This document shows, in pieces, positions 21,601 to 27,795 of a stretch of DNA of 64,000 nt. Source of the DNA: Arbacia lixula (Eukaryota > Echinodermata > Echinoidea > Arbacioida > Arbaciidae). The notes under the pieces are model-generated. The model saw only the letters and a list, made by a program, of their open reading frames with translations, did not search any database and had not been told where the DNA came from. A program made the translations under genes and the position numbers. The first letter of the stretch is position 1; each line of letters starts with the position of its first letter. The DNA lies in assembly GCA_963669155.1 (NCBI GenBank), contig OZ022580.1:25727299-25791298 (forward strand). Reading direction: 5' to 3'.

Positions 21601-24053
21601 GAGGTGAAGGCCACAATAACGTGTCTGATTTTGTAAACCGTGCCAGAAAAGAAGTCATGGAAAGCAGCAATTTGATCATGAAAAAGTCATGGAATTCTGT
21701 TTTAAAATTTCTGTGGGAGCCCTAAATGCAACTTTATTTTGTTTGTTAAGAACATATGACTTTGTAGGTTTGTAGGAAGAAAATACATATTTCAAATTGA
21801 TTGGAATTGAATAGTCCTTTGACAATATAATAACTTTTCACATCTAGGTGGTCCAGCCTTGATCGTGATTCTGACTGGAGCAATTGCCAACACAAACTAT
21901 GCAGAAGATGACATGTGAGTACACGTAAACAGTCTGTCAATCTTGCCTCCATCAGGGACCGTACTAGCTGAATATGTAATCAGTAATTTGAACAGGGTTG
22001 TTAACCATGGCGTAGAGCTGATACAAAGAGCTAGGACAGAGGGTTGTGGCACTCTATAATCGCCTGCATCAAAGGATATCACAGTCCACCTCCTGGACGG
22101 TTGTGATTCTGTATGATACAACTACCAAACACACACTACATCACCATAACACGCATACACCCATACCCTGAATAGTCACATGAAACAGATTTTTTTTCGG
22201 GGGAAGTGAATCACTGGGTTAGGCGAATCGGTGGAGGGCGTGTGTATGTTGGCTATGTGTGCGCGCAGGGCCGGGGGTAACGTAAAAAATCGTCCAGGAC
22301 ATGGAGTAAGGATATCATGGATAAAGCACCTTAATAGACAGACACTTGAAAATGTATACCTTTGATTAAAATAATGTGGGTTAAATAATTAATTTAGATC
22401 ATGTACATTGTTTGATGAACCTCTCGACTTGGAAAACGTGAGTTTGATTCATGATAACAACATGAATTTCCTGCATCATCATCAGATCATGAGATCCATT
22501 TATTTCCTTGATATATATGCAGCTGCTTCCTCCAGCTCTGGCCTCGAATCGGCGGCCTCCTGATCCCTATGGCCGCCATCCTTGTTGCCAACATCATCAT
22601 TTTTATCCTCGTCGTTCGCCAACTCATCCTCTCCACCAAGGTCGCGGGGAAGCTGAGGAAGGACAAGGAGGAGGAGAGACGCGACACGATCGAGCGCATC
22701 CAAAACGCCATCACCATCCTTGTGATCCTTGGTCTGACGTGGCTGGCAGGATACCTTCTTCTCATTGAGGCGTTGAGTCAAGTACGCAGACCCATTATAA
22801 AGTACCGAAATGGTGTCATGCAGGTTTCCGGTCCTTAAAGGGCATATACTGTACTGGGAAGGCAAAAAAAGCCTTCAAAATGTAATTGTTAGCAATCTTC
22901 TTGCCAGTGGTCTTAAATGCATGTATTGTCCATTTTAGAAGCTTGCTGAAAGTTATTTGCCCTCAAATGATCCACATATGGAGGAATTAATGATTAATGA
23001 TTAAATCCTCAAAATGTTCGGGCCAAACATTTTTAGGATTTGTGATTTAATCACTCATTACTCCATATGTAGATCATTTGAGGGCAAATAACTTTCAGCA
23101 AGTTTCTAAAATAGACAATACATGCATTTAAGACCACTGGCAAGAAGATTGCTAACAATTACATTTTGAAGGCTTTTTTGCCTTCCCAGTACAGTATATG
23201 CCCTTTAATTAACAGCATCCTTCAGAAGCGATATATTTCCCGACATCTACCGGGCTAGTGTCGGGTACTTCCATTGAGAGTCCCCGGCATGATCCCCTCT
23301 GCTTGATCGACTCACAAAGTTTAGAACCAGTTGTCTTGACAATATGTTCATAATCATGACGTCGCACTGACTTCGGTACCTTATTACCTCTTGATGAAGT
23401 AGTTAAGTGGGCTTCAATCTGATCACGTATATAACGTAAAACACGTTAACTTCAACTTCACAGTTGTGTCATGATGTATACTGTGCATGCGAATGCAATC
23501 ATCAGATTTAAATCAATGAATGTTGTAGAAAAAAATACGGACTTTGATTAACCCTAAACTTACAATAGTCAGACTCTCTGTTCAATTGTATCGAGATCAT
23601 ATATTTTGGAAGCATACGGTTTGAGATATTCACATCTCTTTTGCCTTGATGCATTTCGTCTTGCAGGTTGCACAGGCGTTCTTCATCATATTCAACTCCT
23701 TCCAAGGGCTAATCATATTCCTGCTGTACTGCGTGCGGAAGCCAGTCATCCGCCAGCAGTGGGGACTGACCTGCATGCTCTGCGGCGATGGCAAGGGTGC
23801 CGAGCGGTCCTCCTCGGGTTCTGGCCGCATGACGACCTCTTCTTCCACCGCGTCGGGACCGGCATCCTGGGCCTCCAGCCTCTTTGAGAAGGGCAGGCGG
23901 AAAGGCAGCTACTCCATCGGGGAGAGCACGTCGGGGTTAAGCAGCTCGGAGGCACTCAGAGAAGTCTCAGTCATGTTTCAAACAAAGAGCGATATTGAGA
24001 GCAGCGTGATGGAAAATACCATTCCTGAACTGGCAGGAGACACTGGGGTGTAG
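79..24053 (+). CDS. Adhesion GPCR (EGF array-Ig-SEA-HormR-GAIN-7TM), gene span, 5' partial
   Basis: This entry gives the span; the exons are listed below. The 37 exons join in phase to 1774 codons plus TAG, and the first visible exon begins inside a codon, so the N-terminus and signal peptide lie before the window. The extracellular part has 22 EGF modules, one Ig domain, a SEA domain with a G-S cleavage-type motif (PGSLIADF), a HormR module and a GAIN domain ending in the GPS ([10 protein letters not shown]). A family B2 seven-helix domain and a Ser-rich tail follow. Known family biology: the receptor is cut at HL/T in the GPS, and the new N-terminus (TNFAILM) acts as a tethered agonist after adhesive ligands pull on the ectodomain at the cell surface. 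EGF modules recall ADGRE, while SEA plus Ig recalls ADGRF, so I give no symbol. The gene converges on the minus-strand receptor that ends at 31158. Confidence 0.9.
495..608 (+). CDS. aGPCR exon: cbEGF 2
   Basis: This 114-bp phase 1-1 cbEGF exon differs from the first by GAAC in place of GASC, which removes the O-fucose acceptor, and by Y-L-C before the fourth cysteine. Donor cag/gtatgt. Confidence 0.92.
720..833 (+). CDS. aGPCR exon: cbEGF 3
   Basis: A 114-bp phase 1-1 cbEGF exon with a DIDEC start and GASCID; the O-fucose motif is present. The preceding intron is only 111 bp. Donor cag/gtaagt. Confidence 0.92.
936..1049 (+). CDS. aGPCR exon: cbEGF 4
   Basis: A 114-bp phase 1-1 cbEGF exon. 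CISSPC fits the C-X-S-X-P-C O-glucose motif and GASC fits the O-fucose motif. The exon and its 102-bp preceding intron are an extra copy, absent from the next repeat unit. Confidence 0.92.
1347..1460 (+). CDS. aGPCR exon: cbEGF 5
   Basis: A 114-bp phase 1-1 cbEGF exon that encodes the same peptide as exon 1. Its flanking introns are also nearly identical to those of exon 1, 1268 bp upstream. Confidence 0.92.
1763..1876 (+). CDS. aGPCR exon: cbEGF 6
   Basis: A 114-bp phase 1-1 cbEGF exon that encodes the same peptide as exon 2 (GAAC, Y-L-C), again shifted by 1268 bp. No O-fucose acceptor. Confidence 0.92.
1988..2101 (+). CDS. aGPCR exon: cbEGF 7
   Basis: A 114-bp phase 1-1 cbEGF exon like exon 3, but with CVLGY where the others have CVPGY. 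Donor cag/gtaagt. Confidence 0.92.
2399..2512 (+). CDS. aGPCR exon: cbEGF 8
   Basis: A 114-bp phase 1-1 cbEGF exon that encodes the exon 1 peptide. It opens the third higher-order repeat unit, which starts near 2321. Confidence 0.92.
2815..2928 (+). CDS. aGPCR exon: cbEGF 9
   Basis: A 114-bp phase 1-1 cbEGF exon with CTTSPC between the first two cysteines. Its upstream intron belongs to the exon 2 class, but its body matches exon 8, which suggests conversion or unequal exchange. Confidence 0.92.
3231..3344 (+). CDS. aGPCR exon: cbEGF 10
   Basis: A 114-bp phase 1-1 cbEGF exon that encodes the exon 2 and exon 6 peptide (GAAC, Y-L-C). Confidence 0.92.
3456..3569 (+). CDS. aGPCR exon: cbEGF 11
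   Basis: A 114-bp phase 1-1 cbEGF exon with a private change, CENVASC, at the usually invariant Gly. The O-fucose consensus is still met. Confidence 0.91.
3869..3982 (+). CDS. aGPCR exon: cbEGF 12
   Basis: A 114-bp phase 1-1 cbEGF exon starting DNDEC, with CGPSPC. It is the last member of the near-identical block before the array becomes more divergent. Confidence 0.91.
4179..4223 (+). pseudogene. Decayed 3' half of an EGF exon
   Basis: The last 45 bases of an EGF exon (coding [14 protein letters not shown] in other copies) sit directly against intron sequence, with no acceptor and no first half. The remnant ends gaaacag followed by gcaagt, and the DNA after it matches the intron after exon 14, so it is a broken copy of an exon-14-type unit. 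Confidence 0.8.
4803..4916 (+). CDS. aGPCR exon: cbEGF 13
   Basis: A 114-bp phase 1-1 cbEGF exon with CKNGAAC, so no O-fucose acceptor. Its acceptor (ttaaatctag) belongs to the older intron class shared with exon 15. Donor cag/gtatgt. Confidence 0.91.
5028..5141 (+). CDS. aGPCR exon: cbEGF 14 (GC donor)
   Basis: A 114-bp phase 1-1 cbEGF exon with CISSPC (O-glucose motif) and GAAC (no O-fucose). The donor reads acag/gcaagt, a GC donor; moving to the nearby GT would give phase 2 and break the join. Confidence 0.9.
5694..5807 (+). CDS. aGPCR exon: cbEGF 15 (GC donor)
   Basis: A 114-bp phase 1-1 cbEGF exon, more diverged: [15 protein letters not shown] and [10 protein letters not shown]. The donor is acag/gcatgt. 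The six cysteines and both modification motifs (hydroxylation, O-fucose) are kept. Confidence 0.88.
6020..6133 (+). CDS. aGPCR exon: cbEGF 16 (GC donor)
   Basis: A 114-bp phase 1-1 cbEGF exon starting EIDEC. CTSSPC fits the O-glucose motif; Ile before the third cysteine removes the O-fucose site. The donor is acag/gcacgt, a GC donor kept in phase. Confidence 0.87.
6134..6973 (+). other. Intron, no feature seen
   Basis: This 840-base intron is AT-rich. I see no exon, repeat or RNA gene in it. Confidence 0.6.
6974..7087 (+). CDS. aGPCR exon: cbEGF 17
   Basis: A 114-bp phase 1-1 cbEGF exon with CENGATC (O-fucose motif on Thr) and DVVNGYIC. It has a normal donor, cag/gtatgt. Confidence 0.91.
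7796..7909 (+). CDS. aGPCR exon: cbEGF 18 (GC donor)
   Basis: A 114-bp phase 1-1 cbEGF exon. [12 protein letters not shown] and [10 protein letters not shown] keep the O-fucose and Asn-hydroxylation motifs. The donor is acag/gcatgt. It is the most diverged member and closes the 114-bp array. Confidence 0.88.
8188..8292 (+). CDS. aGPCR exon: EGF module 19
   Basis: A 105-bp phase 1-1 exon after atcatag, donor aag/gtaatg. It encodes a compact six-Cys EGF with CQHGGTC and [12 protein letters not shown]. There is no calcium-binding start, so this module is of a different type from the array. Confidence 0.88.
8293..9209 (+). other. Intron, no feature seen
   Basis: This 917-base intron holds short open frames without domain character and a purine-rich stretch near 8960-9055. 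I see nothing else. Confidence 0.55.
9210..9467 (+). CDS. aGPCR exon: EGF modules 20 and 21
   Basis: A 258-bp phase 1-1 exon from ttatttcag to gaag/gtgagt with two six-Cys EGF modules. The second starts EIDKC, with [20 protein letters not shown], and resembles the EGF modules of ADGRE-type receptors and fibrillin-like proteins. Confidence 0.9.
9468..10563 (+). other. Intron with an imperfect direct repeat
   Basis: About 50 bases near 9838-9890 (gttgcca-caatacgcatg type) recur imperfectly near 9985-10035. C and G runs occur at 10100-10116 and 10455-10490. No exon was recognised. Confidence 0.45.
10564..10695 (+). CDS. aGPCR exon: EGF module 22
   Basis: A 132-bp phase 1-1 exon from aacgcag to tatct/gtgagt. 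It encodes a six-Cys EGF ([11 protein letters not shown], then [12 protein letters not shown]) and a short Lys-rich link to the Ig domain. Confidence 0.87.
11219..11479 (+). CDS. aGPCR exon: Ig domain
   Basis: A 261-bp phase 1-1 exon from accaatag to taaag/gtagac. It shows the Ig fold marks in order: VTLKCDF, then FWWEKDEV, then [12 protein letters not shown], giving the Cys-Trp-Cys core and the D-x-G-x-Y-x-C signature. Such a domain between EGF and SEA modules would be a protein-binding site. Confidence 0.93.
11513..11733. mobile_element. Deleted copy of the TTAA-flanked palindromic element
   Basis: The left end, TTAAAGGGAATATACTGG, and the right end, cagtatatatacagtgtattccc, resemble the ends of the 22835-23208 element, and the middle matches its right arm. 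Most of the left arm is missing. It is probably an old non-autonomous DNA transposon. Confidence 0.6.
11866..12462. mobile_element. TIR-bounded element with three ~165-bp internal repeats
   Basis: GTCTCGCCTGA at 11866 and TCAGGCGAGAC at 12452 are inverted ends. Inside are three imperfect tandem units, each with aagtttttgtttaacttg followed by atcaattgtgatcaaacttg and ggtcaaagg-type ends. Short inverted ends around ~160-bp tandem units resemble the bivalve and echinoderm pearl-type non-autonomous elements; that family call is inference. Confidence 0.6.
12886..13004 (+). CDS. aGPCR exon: SEA domain, part 1
   Basis: A 119-bp exon, phase 1 in and phase 0 out, from gaccag to ttta/gtaagt. It encodes the first strand and helix of a SEA domain: [14 protein letters not shown], then [11 protein letters not shown]. 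It follows the Ig exon in phase. Confidence 0.82.
13493..13528 (+). CDS. aGPCR exon: SEA domain, part 2 (small exon)
   Basis: A small phase 0-0 exon after ttcacactag ([12 protein letters not shown]) fits the middle of the SEA fold. I chose the donor ttc/gtaaat because it keeps phase 0. An alternative donor at 13541 (gataagg/gtaatc) would not join the next exon. Confidence 0.55.
13968..14190 (+). CDS. aGPCR exon: SEA domain, part 3, with G-S motif
   Basis: A 223-bp exon, phase 0 in and phase 1 out, donor acgt/gtgagt. It carries [16 protein letters not shown], which matches the SEA strand-turn-strand where SEA domains of mucins and ADGRF receptors cut themselves between Gly and Ser. The SEA ends near residue 70 of the exon. 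Confidence 0.87.
14634..14678 (+). CDS. aGPCR exon: 45-bp symmetric linker (possible cassette exon)
   Basis: It runs from a good tract and acceptor (taacatatttcag) to aat/gtaaga and codes 15 residues including CNGGFIC. Both ends are phase 1, so it could be skipped without changing frame. Function unknown; it may extend the cysteine-rich start of the HormR module. Confidence 0.45.
14786..14820. repeat. G-homopolymer tract
   Basis: A run of more than 25 G with one T interruption follows a G-rich lead (gttgggggaggggc). It may form a quadruplex, and its length in the assembly is unreliable. Confidence 0.85.
14904..15020 (+). CDS. aGPCR exon: HormR module, part 1
   Basis: A 117-bp phase 1-1 exon from cgtctag to taatg/gtaggt. 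It reads [16 protein letters not shown] then [12 protein letters not shown], matching the W-x-x-x-x-G and C-P pattern of the HormR-like module that precedes GAIN in latrophilin-type receptors. Confidence 0.82.
15669..15778 (+). CDS. aGPCR exon: HormR module, part 2
   Basis: A 110-bp exon, phase 1 in and phase 0 out, from gaaccag to atcag/gttttc. AGRAQCAGD then [12 protein letters not shown] completes the HormR pattern (G-x-A-x-x-C ... W ... C), and the helix [11 protein letters not shown] leads into GAIN. The donor is weak except for the CAG before it. Confidence 0.85.
16802..16987 (+). CDS. aGPCR exon: GAIN subdomain A
   Basis: A 186-bp phase 0-0 exon from cttcaag to ttcag/gtagcg. It encodes two helices ([15 protein letters not shown] and [15 protein letters not shown]), as in the helical GAIN A subdomain. 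Confidence 0.87.
17451..17725 (+). mobile_element. tRNA-derived SINE
   Basis: The start has an A box (tggtatagtgg, 17458) and a B box (ggttcaagccc, 17502) at tRNA spacing. The body then has tgtcctcctgcaa and ctacacccaggtg ... acccggtag, the usual body of marine invertebrate SINEs. It lies in an intron and is not a working tRNA gene, since no full cloverleaf forms. The 3' end is approximate. Confidence 0.7.
17845..17991 (+). CDS. aGPCR exon: GAIN, middle part
   Basis: A 147-bp phase 0-0 exon from tctaaag to cacag/gtgtac. It opens [19 protein letters not shown], then an acidic, Ser/Thr-rich stretch that may be a surface loop. Confidence 0.83.
18322..18570 (+). CDS. aGPCR exon: GAIN subdomain B
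   Basis: A 249-bp phase 0-0 exon from catgtag to agag/gtagtc. It opens VNIPPDML and contains [13 protein letters not shown] and [19 protein letters not shown], followed by LTFSVLE. These are the hallmark beta strands of GAIN B just before the GPS. Confidence 0.93.
18622..18661. repeat. (TA)n microsatellite
   Basis: A run of about 40 bases of TA with one cg interruption, inside an aGPCR intron. Confidence 0.9.
19030..19209 (+). CDS. aGPCR exon: GPS motif and Stachel
   Basis: A 180-bp phase 0-0 exon from aaaaccag to atg/gtaaaa. It has the four GPS cysteines and two tryptophans: [16 protein letters not shown], then [13 protein letters not shown]. Autoproteolysis is expected between Leu and Thr of HLT, freeing TNFAILM as tethered agonist. 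Confidence 0.96.
19308..19481. mobile_element. Short TA-flanked MITE
   Basis: The inverted ends CAGTCAAACCTGTCT and AGACAGGTTTCACTG are flanked by TA on both sides. The 174-bp body is built of repeated acctgtctatag-type words. TA target sites and CAGT ends suggest a Tc1/mariner-like origin. Confidence 0.7.
20047..20156 (+). CDS. aGPCR exon: TM1
   Basis: A 110-bp exon, phase 0 in and phase 2 out, from gattatag to ataag-type end aatag/gtgagt. After a short acidic stalk it encodes the first helix ([20 protein letters not shown]). Confidence 0.92.
20492..20775 (+). CDS. aGPCR exon: TM2 to start of TM4
   Basis: A 284-bp exon, phase 2 in and phase 1 out. TM2 is [20 protein letters not shown]3 holds the disulfide cysteine ([12 protein letters not shown]) and the B2 signature [22 protein letters not shown]4 begins at VKASLAAWG. 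Confidence 0.95.
21270..21725. repeat. Dispersed repeat rich in gtcatggaa words
   Basis: Words such as gtcatggaca, aagtcatggaaa and aaaagtcatggaattc recur, and the segment ends ttctgtgggagccct. This looks like an old interspersed repeat in the intron, related to catgga-rich repeats seen in many animals; the family is uncertain. Confidence 0.45.
21848..21914 (+). CDS. aGPCR exon: TM4 end and ECL2
   Basis: A 67-bp exon, phase 1 in and phase 2 out, from catctag to gacat/gtgagt. [13 protein letters not shown] completes TM4 and NTNYAEDDM starts the second extracellular loop. Confidence 0.9.
22523..22781 (+). CDS. aGPCR exon: TM5 and TM6
   Basis: A 259-bp exon, phase 2 in and phase 0 out, from tatgcag to caa/gtacgc. 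The ECL2 cysteine (ICFLQLW) is followed by TM5 ([20 protein letters not shown]), a Lys/Glu-rich third loop, and TM6 with the family motif [12 protein letters not shown]. Confidence 0.95.
22835..23208. mobile_element. 374-bp palindromic element with TTAA flanks
   Basis: Two arms of about 170 bases are inverted copies: AGGGCATATACTGTACTGGG at the left and its complement at the right, with a short spacer near 23010-23030. Both ends are flanked by TTAA, the target site of piggyBac-like transposases. It is a foldback MITE in the TM6-TM7 intron; a deleted relative lies at 11513. Confidence 0.8.
23667..24053 (+). CDS. aGPCR last exon: TM7 and cytoplasmic tail
   Basis: A 387-bp exon, phase 0 in, after gtcttgcag, ending in TAG. 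TM7 is [19 protein letters not shown]. The tail of about 85 residues is Ser-rich ([17 protein letters not shown] and later SSEALREVS), which suggests phosphorylation by GPCR kinases. The last four residues, DTGV, are not a clear PDZ motif. Confidence 0.95.
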   Translation, partial: VAQAFFIIFNSFQGLIIFLLYCVRKPVIRQQWGLTCMLCGDGKGAERSSSGSGRMTTSSSTASGPASWASSLFEKGRRKGSYSIGESTSGLSSSEALREVSVMFQTKSDIESSVMENTIPELAGDTGV

Positions 24054-25114
24054 ATCGATCTTTTTATCTCTTTGTCGAATTTATCGTTCACGTGGCGAAT
24101 CATCTAATAACCCTGAGGTGTAACGAAAATTCAAAAATTATTTTATTTTTTTTACAAACCTGCTGAGATAAGGTTTTGTGGTTTCATGCTTTTAAGAGTA
24201 GACGCCATTTGTGCTTCGGGCTCTTCCGCATTCTCGTGAATAGAATATTTAGTTGCGATAATATATGCAATATATATCCAAAAACAACGGATATGATATG
24301 AAGTCCACATGTTAGCAGTGGAAATTGATTCAAGGAGAGTCATCTCACAGGACAATGCTCAGCGCCTTAAGTCATTCCTTTGTTTTTTTCACCCCAAAGT
24401 TCAAAGAATTACGAGATGACCTAAGCCAAAAAGCAGTAGTCTCACCCTTCGTTCTCTTCTATGCGAGGAACGAAGCGGCCTGGGAAGACTACTCCCTTTT
24501 TGAAAAGTAACCACTTTTCTGCCTCGCAATTCGCTCTCCAGGGTGTTGGGAATAATATGTTTAAGGTGTGGAAATGAGTGATGGAAAATAAATGTCCATG
24601 TCATTAATAACAATGCTTTTTAGTCTTTGTTTTGATGTTACTCTTTTGCCATTACTCTCCGCAACAGCAAAACGAAGACCATACATCTGTCTCCCTACAA
24701 AGCATCAGTTATTCGAATAAGATATAGAAATAAACATAACTTCAAACAAACGTCCAATACTCAGTGCAAATGTATGCAAATGAAATTGGACTACTGAACA
24801 TACTTCAATGTATGTATATTCTATAATGATAGTTGTATATCAGATTTATAACTGTTTAAAGGAATGTTTGATATATTATATACACATATCACGTGTTCAT
24901 TTCCCCCTCTATTTCTCCTCTTAAATGTAAATTACATCCTACCTTTTGTTAACGTAAGGCAAGTAATTGTTTTCTGTATTGTAATCCTTGTATAATGAAT
25001 CGATGATGTTTTCCTTTGTAACTGTCTATTTCTCGCCCTGCATTAAGCAGTAATTAGCTGTGACCTGGGCTTTGTATGCTTACTTTCCGTCATTTTCTCT
25101 AAATGTCTAATAAA
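24054..25114 (+). other. Probable 3' UTR of the aGPCR
   Basis: No gene follows the stop codon. AATAAA at 25109-25114 is the best poly(A) signal; earlier AATAAA forms occur near 24585 and 24730. The UTR end is inferred. Confidence 0.5.
25109..25114 (+). terminator. Candidate poly(A) signal AATAAA
   Basis: An AATAAA about 1.05 kb after the aGPCR stop, followed within 30 bases by tgatcttgg and aaaaagg. Confidence 0.45.
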
Positions 25115-25883
25115 GTGATCTTGGTAAAAAGGAATCTGTCATTGAGTAACCGGCTTCAATGGCTCCCTTAAGCTGCTGTACATGAGGAGAGAAGTTCAAA
25201 GAAGTTTTATGAGAATCCACCCAGGCCTCGTCTCTGCATGTCTCTGGCAAAAAACTGTATATGTATGTATCGAAGGTATAATCAAGACTCATCAAGCATC
25301 GGTAATGACTGATTCATGTTATTCTGTGTCTTTGTATTATTATTCAAAACGGCAATATTACTGAAATTGTATCATGGCTTTTTCAGAAAAATACAATCAA
25401 TCTAAATGTTAGCTAATTACGATTTGCAGCGAAACTAAACGCACACGTGATTATATCAGTGTATATTAGATGCTTAGTAATTGGCCGTTTTAGTGGCAAC
25501 ATGCTTGGCATGAATCGTTGTGTGCTCACCATGAGGCCGTGATTGCAAGAGATCTGCTTGGTGCTATCGAATTACAATACAGTATTGATAACAACAGAAT
25601 GTTGAGTGTCGGGCGAGTTGTTTATAATCAAATTACAATGTAAATCATTATTCTAATCCGGAATGTTATATCAAATATTACATCTAGGTCTTCCGTCCTT
25701 GCATTGTCCTTGCATTATCATATCTTGATATATTATTTATCACTTTGCATTTTTGTGTATATTTTGTGGTGGTTTAACAAAATTAGATTTTGATATGTTT
25801 CTTTGTACCAACATTTTATTGTAAGTCATTGTAGTTGTGACCCTAAATAGAATGAATTGAAACTAAGTGTAATTTTAAGTTAT

Positions 25884-25885
25884 AT

Positions 25886-25966
<81 letters not shown>

Positions 25967-25995
25967 GTGTTCGTGTTTGTGTATATGTGTGTGTA
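25884..25995. repeat. (TA)n/(TG)n compound microsatellite
   Basis: About 70 bases of TA repeat followed by about 30 of TG repeat. Confidence 0.95.
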
Positions 25996-27111
25996 CTGTA
26001 TATATATCCAGAAAGAAAAGTTTGTGGTGGATCGGTTTACATGCTCGATGCTACGCTATGTATAAAACACGCATGTGCTGTGTACATACCCAGTGCCATG
26101 ACATACTGTATATTGTTTACGCTTATCATTCATATAGCATGTATTCCTGTACAATGCTTTCCTTCCAACAAAGTGCTGTATTACTCATTAGCCTGAGATA
26201 TAGAGATGACTGAAGATTATATGTAATATCCCAGAATGTTGGATATACAACAACCCTTCATAATTTACATATGACGCACACTTTTATTAAATTTGTTGGA
26301 TATTAACAACAAACATTTTAAATTGGTAGTAAAAAAAAAGTGCACATTTACATTCGTGCTTCGCTTCGCTCCAATGTGTAAAGATCAAATGCGTTATATA
26401 GAATCAAATGTGTTAACAGTGATTGCTTTCAAACAAAATGAGCGTCCTCGAAATTGACAATGTCTATGTGAAAGACTCAAATGGATCAGTAACTCTTCTA
26501 CTCAAATAACTTCATACACATTTTTCAGAAAGAGTGGACATTTTTTTGATGGGGTTAGGTACAACTTCCACTCAACAGTAGATGAGCTGTGTATTAACTC
26601 GTTTTGCAGGGTTACAACACAACAATAATACACTCACATAGAATCGGCATCTCACCTGTTGTTATGACAACTATTTGAAGTCTATATAGGGCGAAGAAAT
26701 ACTAGAACTTATGCCTAATCAAGTACGTACTTACCTATTGTTATCCGTATGAATATTGTTTTTGCCGTACAATCATACGCATTTCGGCTGGCGAGCCGCA
26801 AAGTCGCATTACATTTTGGGGTTTTTTTTATCCGAATAAAACCAAGTTTATAAGTTGGTATGTCATTTTCTTCTATTTTGATTTTTAGCATGAAGCATTT
26901 TAACATCATGAGAACTGTCAGTGTTTAAGCTTTGTTTTGACGTGCGAGCTGGCACAAAAGGCCCACACAATCAGATTTGACGCTAGATTGAAGGCGGCAT
27001 GTTCTTCTTTAAATGGGCGAAATGCTGCTTGTTTCTACAGAGAAAACACCATGAGAGTATTTTCATTGCTACATGTATTTCAAATTTAAAAAGGCACGTT
27101 TTTCTCGTTAT

Positions 27112-27140
27112 GGGGGAGGGGGGGGGGGGGAGGGAGGAGA
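27112..27140. repeat. G-rich tract
   Basis: A run of G with a few A (gggggagggggggggggggag), which may form a quadruplex. Confidence 0.8.
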
Positions 27141-27429
27141 AGAACAGAATCTATCAAATCTTTGGTCATAGAACTTTATCGAGAGCAAACAATTTACATA
27201 TAAACATGATTAGCGCCCAAGTAAAGTATGATATACTATATTAGAGTAAAGTCAACAGATCAACATGAAGAAATATTCCTGCAGAAACAATAAATAAAAA
27301 GTCAAAATCATTAGTAGCTGGTTGATTCATTTCGAACTTGGGATACAGAAATTAATATAGCTATAAAACAATATATCAGAGTATGTTGTCAAAAAAAAGT
27401 TAATTAGAAAAAGAATAATGACATATTCA

Positions 27430-27710
27430 GAGAGAGCAAGATCTCGAACAATGAGTACAAAAAGAGAGAAGAAAAATCAGAGATACATTAGAAATCAAAG
27501 AAGAAAAAAAAGAAGAAGAGGAAAAAGAAGAGAAGAAGAAGAAGAAGAAGTCGAAGAGCAAGAAGAGGAACAAGAGCAAGAAGAAGGACAAGGTGGAAAA
27601 GGAGGAGAATAAGAAGAATATGAAGAGAAAAGAAAGGTGAAAGAAGGAAAGAGGAGACGTGAGAGAGGAGTATAGAATAATAGAGAAAGGTGGAGGGGGA
27701 GATGAGAGTA
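27430..27710. repeat. Purine-rich (GAA/GAG)n tract
   Basis: Almost pure purine on the plus strand with imperfect gaagaa and gagaag words, a polypurine mirror-repeat type that can form triplex DNA. Confidence 0.85.
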
Positions 27711-27723
27711 CATACAGCTGGCA

Positions 27724-27795
27724 GCCCCCCCCCCCCAACACACACACATACACACGCACACACAAACATACATACACATACACACACACCACAAA
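27724..27795. repeat. C run and (CA)n microsatellite
   Basis: About 14 C followed by 60 bases of CA-type repeat. Confidence 0.9.

Noticed and set aside
22487..22865. Minus-strand frames opposite TM5-TM6
   Set aside because: They are antisense shadows of a well supported coding exon.
25857..26213. Open frame of alternating Ile-Tyr then Cys-Val
   Set aside because: It is a by-product of the TA/TG microsatellite and has no domain.
27418..27792. Arg/Lys/Glu-rich plus-strand and Leu/Phe/Ser-rich minus-strand frames
   Set aside because: Both come from the purine-rich tract read in different frames.
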